The notes under the pieces: model-generated
What the model saw: only the letters and a program-made list of their open reading frames with translations
Database searches by the model: none
Told to the model about the DNA's origin: nothing
NCBI GenBank assembly: GCA_029582155.1
Contig: CM055899.1
Location: 73,712,886-73,776,885, forward strand
Length of the DNA: 64,000 nt
Direction of reading: 5' to 3'
Source: Panopea generosa
Taxonomy: Eukaryota > Mollusca > Bivalvia > Adapedonta > Hiatellidae
In this document: piece by piece, positions 58,584 through 64,000 of the stretch
Position numbering within the stretch: position 1 is the stretch's first letter
Layout of the letters: the number at the start of each line of letters is the position of its first letter
Position numbers and translations under genes: made by a program

Positions 58584-59400
58584 CAGTTGCACTATTCAAA
58601 GGGTATGACTGATCTAAAACCAAACTTCTCAAACTTACAACAACTCAATCATCACCACTATGCATAAAATGATAGAGCTCTATAAAATATAAACAAAAAT
58701 AAGCTGACCATAATATATACAGTGGCTAAATCAGTCTGTTGTGGTATGGGCTGTCTCAAACACTGAACTGCGAAAAGTTACACAAACACTGTTAAATAAA
58801 AAACAAAAGTTAACGGTTAACTGAAGGCATAAAACTGTAAATATGTACATAATGATTTGAGTTTCTATTTTTTGTGTTATTTTAATTATGTTTTAAGAAC
58901 TAACAACATAAAATGGTATATAAAAGCTATAAAATGCAGTTAGAAAACTGAAAATTTAACAAATTGTGTGATAAGCACTGGTCGCCACACTGCTGGCGTT
59001 CATTATTTATGTATTGTGGCTCTAAGCTTAAATGTAAGGGATTAACACCCAACCTGAAATGACATTAATGTGATACATGTAGACCCTCTGGTAGCTCTTG
59101 AAAACCATTATTTAACACACACATATATATATATAACTCTATGTACATAAAAGTGCTTTGAATGTTGTTGATTAGGGTATTTAACACGAATTGTCCCATA
59201 TTTTGCCACCCCCTCCCACATGTTCTCCATAACCACTTAAAACGCTCTTTGTCCCCATGATTTATGCTATTTTCATGTATTCTTTGTTTAGTTGTATTAA
59301 TAAAATGATCCTGATCCATTGTTGTTGCTGAAAATCTTGCAGACGACAGTTTTAAAAATGTCAACAATTACTGGTAGTCTCCCTTGTAGGTGTAACCCCA
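58584..59400. other. No recognised gene
   Basis: AT-rich. One minus-strand 100-codon frame (59367-59065) contains no recognisable motif. Confidence 0.35.
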
Positions 59401-59845
59401 CCATTGATTTTTTGTTCTTTATTCTATAGTAAATAATAAAAAATTGAAGGCTTGTCATTCATAAAGAGACCAAAATGAAAGAAGTGAAAGTTTGCCAACC
59501 TCTGCACTACCAAAATATGATGAAAAAAGTAGGGGTCATTTGTCATATAAGATATATTTTTTATGTCAAGTGTAAATACCGTTGAAAAAAACGTAAGTAA
59601 ACTTCCAAGATATTGTATTCATACTCAAAATCTTTTTTCTTCTTCTAAATTCACAATTCAAACATGACAATGCTTCTGAAATGTTCCAAATAGATTAACA
59701 ATGCCACCCAAACCAAAAAATGACAATAACAAATGTGAAAATGCATTTTTAGAGAAAAAGAAACTAGGATTATTTATGGCAGCCATCATGTGACTACCCC
59801 ACGGAAGCACTTCCTGTTTTGCAATGGTTGTACTATGCCTTTATG
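59400..59845 (+). repeat. Dispersed repeat R2 (copy 2)
   Basis: Matches 31805-32260 along its full length with scattered substitutions and indels. Both end near 'gactaccccacggaagcac' and 'tgcaatggttgtactatgcc'-type sequence. Confidence 0.8.
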
Positions 59846-60077
59846 TGGGATTTTTGAATTTTTTATTTTTAAATTCCCTTAAATACTACTACATATTGCT
59901 TTGTGAGGCAATATTAGTTCTGAATACTGTCGGTTATATTTGTTCGTAGAAACTTTAATGCGTAATTTATGATGCATATACAATTACATGGAAGAAAAAA
60001 ATAATGCAAAGTTGTTGCAAAGTCGACATTTAACTGAATTGAATTTGTATAATCAATAGGTAGCATTATTTGAAACG

Positions 60078-62340
60078 TTCGGTTAATATATTTTTGTGTT
60101 TCTTTGAAAAAAATTCGTTTTCGGCATCTGTAAGATGATTGTTCCCGAATAATAGTTTATTTGTACTCAATGAATGGACAATTTTAGTAGTCAAAAATAA
60201 GATGCGTTTTTTGTGAAACATAGCGTTTAAAAATGCTCTGCATCCTCAATGTCACTACCACAGTCACATGAAGAGTTATGTCTCAAATGATTTAAAAACA
60301 AATCTGATTTTAAATTACTACAACGATTTCTAATTCGAGTATGGTAAACTGATGAAATTCTTACACCACATAAATAATATTTTGGGACAATAGGTGGTTT
60401 AAACTGGTTCTTTAGTTTTGTTCTAAAGTGTCGGTGCTTCACGGATATTTTGGTCAAGTTCGTTCCATAGTTTAACAGAAGAAAGGATCACAGATTTAGA
60501 AAAATATCTGTTCTTCTTTGAATTGTTGATAAGTTAAAATTGTTTCTCTTATTATACGGATTTGCATCATCAACAGTTTGAGGAAACAATTCAGAGAGAT
60601 ATGTAGGTAAATAACCATGTCTTTCTTTATATACAAAAATCAATTTTTGCATTTTCCGTCTGTCTGAAAGAGATACCCAGCCAATTTCGATTAATAACAT
60701 ATTTATTGATACAGAGCGTGTCAGTCCAGTAACTATTCTTGCAGCTTCATATTGTATTTTTTCTAATGATTCTCTTTCGATAATAGTGCAGCTATCCCAA
60801 ACAACTGATGCGTATTCTAATATAGGTTTAAGATATGAATATAAATTTGAGTGTTGAGCGTTTTAGTTTGAATTTTAACATTTGCAGTGAACCTAAATCT
60901 TTTGCTGCTGAAAAAGAGATTTTCAATATATGTTTGTGCCAGGAACCGTCTTTACGTAAAATGACACCAAGATATTTGTGGTGCTGAACAGAAACTAGAT
61001 TAGTTCCATCAAAAAATAATTTTGGAAGATCTTTATTGGCCACAGAAAAAGTTACTACTTGATTTTTTAATGGATTAATGTTTACCAGCCATTGTCTTGA
61101 CCAAGCAGACATCTTTTGTAAATCAGAATTAAGGGTTGTTTCAATTGGTTTTGTGTTAAATGATGATACTGCAAGAGAGCTGTTATCAGCAAATCAGCAA
61201 AGAGTCTAGTAGTGATTAATAAAGATTCCGCTATATCATTGGCATAAATTAAGAATAAAAGAGAGCCTATCACCAAGCCTTGAGGAACACCGGCATTTAT
61301 AAATTTAGTTTCTGAAAAAGATGAGCCTACAAATACTCTTTCCTTTCTATTATTTAGATAATTTTCAATCCGTTTGTAAAGTTTGCCTGTAACTCCATAC
61401 TGACGCAGTTTCTGTAATAGACCTGAATGCCAGGCTCTGTCGAATTCTTTTGATATATCACATAAAACTATACTGATGGTTTTCTTTTCATCAAATGCCT
61501 TATTAATTTGGTAGTACATGTCAATTAACTGATATACTGTTGAATGACCAGGAAGAAAGCCAGACTGATTTGTATAAATCAGGTTATTTAAATGTAAATA
61601 ATTGTATAAATGCTTGAATATTACTCTTTCCATGACCTTACCATTACAACTAATTAATGAAATAGGTCTAAAGTTTGATGGAATATCTTTAGCACCCTTT
61701 TTAAATAATGTCATTACATTTGCTAACTTTAAACAATTGGGGTATGTGCTTTCTTGTAGAAACCTATTAAAAATGATACAAAGTGGTCGGCATAATGTTT
61801 TAGCTGTTTCTTTTAACATATGATGGCTTATTTCGTCTGGGCCGCTAGCTTTTTAACAACTAAATTGGAAAGAACATCAGACATTTTTTTTGTTCTGTTA
61901 TATTAATGTTATAAATTGTGGCATCAGTTTTCAAACAAATTTGGAAGTTCCGAGTGAGAATCATCAATTGTAGAGTTTGAAACAAAGTAATTGTTTAAGG
62001 TTTTGGCTATTTCTTCATCAGAAATTGAATAATTATTGTGTTTATTTTTTAAGGGTTGTATTTTATCGCATTTTGGTGTATTTTCCTTTATAAGCATTTT
62101 TCTATGAGCATTTTACCAGCTTCCAGTACTATGAGGGTTGTGTAGAATTTAAATATTGTAATGAATATTCAATATCTTTGAAAATATATCTTTGGCATGT
62201 TTTTTCATGTTATTAACTTTGTTTCTTATTCGCTTTTAGTTATTCCAGTCCGCCATCTTATAAGATTGAATAGCTTTTTGTTTTAATCTGTTTCGTTTTC
62301 TGAATGTGTTGCGTAGTTCAGAATTATATCACGGTTTATC
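60078..62340 (-). pseudogene. LINE ORF2, reverse transcriptase to C-terminus, decayed, minus strand
   Basis: 62335-62200 gives 'YNSELRNTFRKRNRLKQKAI' (linker after the endonuclease). 61819-61082 is open: 'VMTLFKKGAKDIPSNFRPIS', 'TNQSGFLPGHSTVYQLIDM', 'LCDISKEFDRAWHSGL' and 'AGVPQGLVIGSLLFLIYAND'. A frameshift falls right in the catalytic box ('TRLFAD', then shifted). 61112-60828 continues with 'QWLVNINPLKNQVVTFS' and 'HHKYLGVILRKDGSW'. Later pieces include 'LEYASVVWD', 'EIGWVSLSDRRKMQKL' and a zinc-knuckle-like 'SCDCGSDIEDAEHF' at 60265-60227. The motif order matches CR1/Jockey-type elements. The endonuclease is missing. Confidence 0.85.
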
Positions 62341-62344
62341 GCTA

Positions 62345-62560
62345 GGGCACATGTTCGTGTATGTATACACATGTGTGCATGAACTTGTATGAGTGTGAGT
62401 ATACGTAGATATATGTGTGTACATGTGTCTATATGTATATATATAATTATGTGTATATGTGTGTATATATATTTGTATGTGTACGTACATGTATTTATGT
62501 ATGAGTATATACATTTGCGTTTGTATTTGTGTGTGTAAGTGTATGCAGAGATTTGTATAT
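62345..62560. repeat. Degenerate TATG/TG-rich simple repeat
   Basis: Alternating 'tgtgtatatgtgtgtatata' type sequence. Tyr/His/Thr-rich frames here are artefacts. Confidence 0.85.
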
Positions 62561-63490
62561 ATAATTTTTACGCACATATTTTATGTGAATATATGTGTAA
62601 TCATACGTGTATGTTGTTGCTTTTTTGTTGTTGTTTTTTTTTGTGTGCCTGCATGATAACAAACGTGTAGAGAGGAGCACTTACTAAATGTAACCTGCAT
62701 CACTATGTGTTACAACCTTATTCTTAAATACATGCTTTCTAATTAATATTACAGAATTGGTATCCAGCATAATTATAAACCGTCAAATTACTACATGTAT
62801 ATACTATGAACGATTATCTACGAGAATTCTTGTTTTCTTTTCTGTTTTTTCTTTTTATAAAAGTTACTTAGTTCATACTTTCAAACAAAATCTATTCTAT
62901 TCTGATCAAACTTATATTCACCCTATCTAGGAATTGTTTTTCCATTTTCTAATGTTTCAATTATGTTTTCATCGAACATTTCATTATGTTCAATTCTGTT
63001 GTTATTTAATTTTCTATCAGTTTGTCTCCTACTTCCAAATGAATCCCTTTTCTGCCGGTACCCCGAGATTCTCCCCATTATACTCTTATGTGTAGCTCTT
63101 TGTTCACTCTCCATATTTAATGACTTAAACCTTTACCCAATAGGTAATGCCATTGCTTCATTGAGAGTGTCGATAGGGCTATACTACAACGGTAGACAGA
63201 GATTATCAAAATCATATTGTAATGTTTCATAAACATTGTTAACTGTGATAAGTTATCTTATAGATATGAGAAATGAACTGTTCAAACATGCTACAAAATG
63301 CATGCGTCATATACAGTCATATGTTATCTGTTACATTCAGAATGTTTTATTGTCAGCTATTGTATTATGTTATTTCTCCAAATTATTTGTCAGCAATTAC
63401 CAAAATAATAAAATCAGAAATTATCAATCACCATGTTACACAGACAAAAATGTAAAATTGTATGATTCCTTTTATAACATCTTTTAAACT
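62560..63490. other. No recognised gene
   Basis: Open frames on both strands (62923-63114 on -, 62963-63232 and 63236-63487 on +) lack family motifs. The last one ends just before the LINE start below and might be its 5' untranslated or ORF1 region. Confidence 0.35.
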
Positions 63491-63498
63491 ATACTAAT

Positions 63499-64000
63499 CT
63501 TGTTATCAGGTGATATTGAGATTAATCGATGCCCTGCTAATTACACGGATCATTGCCTTTCAATAGTACACAAAATATCCGCAGTACATGTATTAGAAAT
63601 ACGATTGAATAATATTACAGATATGTTTTCAGACTTTGCCATTATATGCTTTTCTGAAACACATTTAACAATAGAAGTAAACAACAGTCTTTTATCTCTG
63701 GATATTTTGATAATGTTTTCAGGAAAGACAATAATGCACATTTAGGTGCATTTCTTGTATATGCTTCATCTCATTAAAGACCTCAAAGATTATTAGATTT
63801 AGAAAACTTTCTCCAAGAAATACTTTGGATTGAAATCAAAGATAAAAATAAATCATTTTTAATATGTAACTTAGATTGGTCATCTCACTTGACAGTAGAT
63901 TTTTGGGCAAAATTAAATATATATACTGAAAAAGCTTCAGAGAAAAAAACAAAATATCATTTAAGTCGAAGATATAAATTAAGACAAGCTAGTCCATTTA
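63499..64000 (+). pseudogene. LINE ORF2 N-terminus: decayed 2A-like motif plus APE endonuclease (runs off window)
   Basis: 'LLSGDIEINRCPAN' at 63499-63540 resembles the 'SGDIExNPGP' 2A-type motif found at the N-terminus of some CR1/L2-like LINEs, but NPGP reads NRCP. 'CLSIVHKIS' and 'FSDFAIICFSETHLTIEVNN' (about 63555-63690) are the endonuclease blocks, the latter with the catalytic ExH-like 'SETHL'. In shifted frames 'LVYASSH' (about 63755-63775), 'LENFLQE', 'WIEIKDKNKSFLICNL' and 'DFWAKLNIY' (63898-63925) follow. The element opens toward the right edge and is broken by frameshifts and stops. It is head-to-head with the RT fragment at 60078-62340. Confidence 0.75.

Noticed and set aside
62329..62680. 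Tyr/His/Thr-rich and Cys/Ile/Val-rich frames
   Set aside because: Both are translations of the TATG-type simple repeat.

Overview
This is AT-rich eukaryotic nuclear DNA. Its content fits a bivalve mollusc, possibly a heterodont clam or mussel. There are many tRNA-headed SINEs, several decayed APE-type LINEs, a mariner-like transposase, a Ginger1-type transposase with an OTU protease domain, long mini- and microsatellites, a decayed Mab-21/cGAS-like gene and the first coding exon of a leucine-rich-repeat receptor. There is no bacterial gene organisation. No complete, clearly functional host gene is visible. The species assignment is inference.

Layout. 0-4 kb: a SINE, then a decayed LINE on + (ORF1 coiled coil and RRM-like domain, endonuclease, reverse transcriptase). 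4-12 kb: mostly unrecognised AT-rich DNA holding two blocks of a 'gatggtgaaaagtcgaaac' satellite, one of which flips orientation and could fold into a giant hairpin, plus a SINE and a 33-bp hairpin repeat. 12.5-13.5 kb: a broken Mab-21/cGAS-like gene on -, directly followed by an AAT microsatellite. 14-19 kb: unrecognised DNA, a three-unit tandem in which a tRNA-like module sits next to a retrotransposon primer-binding-site-like motif, and a SINE. 19.5-21.3 kb: a 52-bp minisatellite. 22-24 kb: dispersed repeats with nested SINEs. 24.1-27.2 kb: a 3-kb minisatellite of about 55-bp units. 27.5-28.4 kb: a tandem array of about 95-bp units running straight into a mariner-like transposase pseudogene (28.4-29.2 kb).

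30-34 kb: a third copy of the hairpin satellite and several direct and inverted dispersed repeats. 34.3-36.9 kb: a 2.6-kb element with imperfect terminal inverted repeats (TG...CA) flanked by CCGG/CCGA, interpreted as a non-autonomous Ginger1-like transposon. 38.1-38.4 kb: signal peptide and LRR N-terminus of a receptor-like gene (Toll-like style), cut off by a LINE on - (38.44-41.47 kb). A 0.9-kb ATT array and a second LINE 3' fragment follow. 43.7-46.5 kb: microsatellite and SINEs. 46.7-47.5 kb: a charged, frameshifted, unrecognised coding-like stretch on -. 48.6-55.2 kb: an exon-intron-exon-intron-exon remnant of a Ginger1-type transposase (zinc finger, DD35E integrase core, OTU-like protease), with mollusc dispersed repeats in its introns. 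58.1-58.6 kb: an intact 152-codon ORF of unnamed type. 60.1-62.3 kb: a LINE RT on -. 63.5-64 kb: the endonuclease end of another LINE on +, with a decayed 2A-like motif, running off the window.

The units do not form one pathway. The window is best read as transposon-dense intergenic DNA in which two immune-receptor-type gene fragments have decayed or been interrupted.
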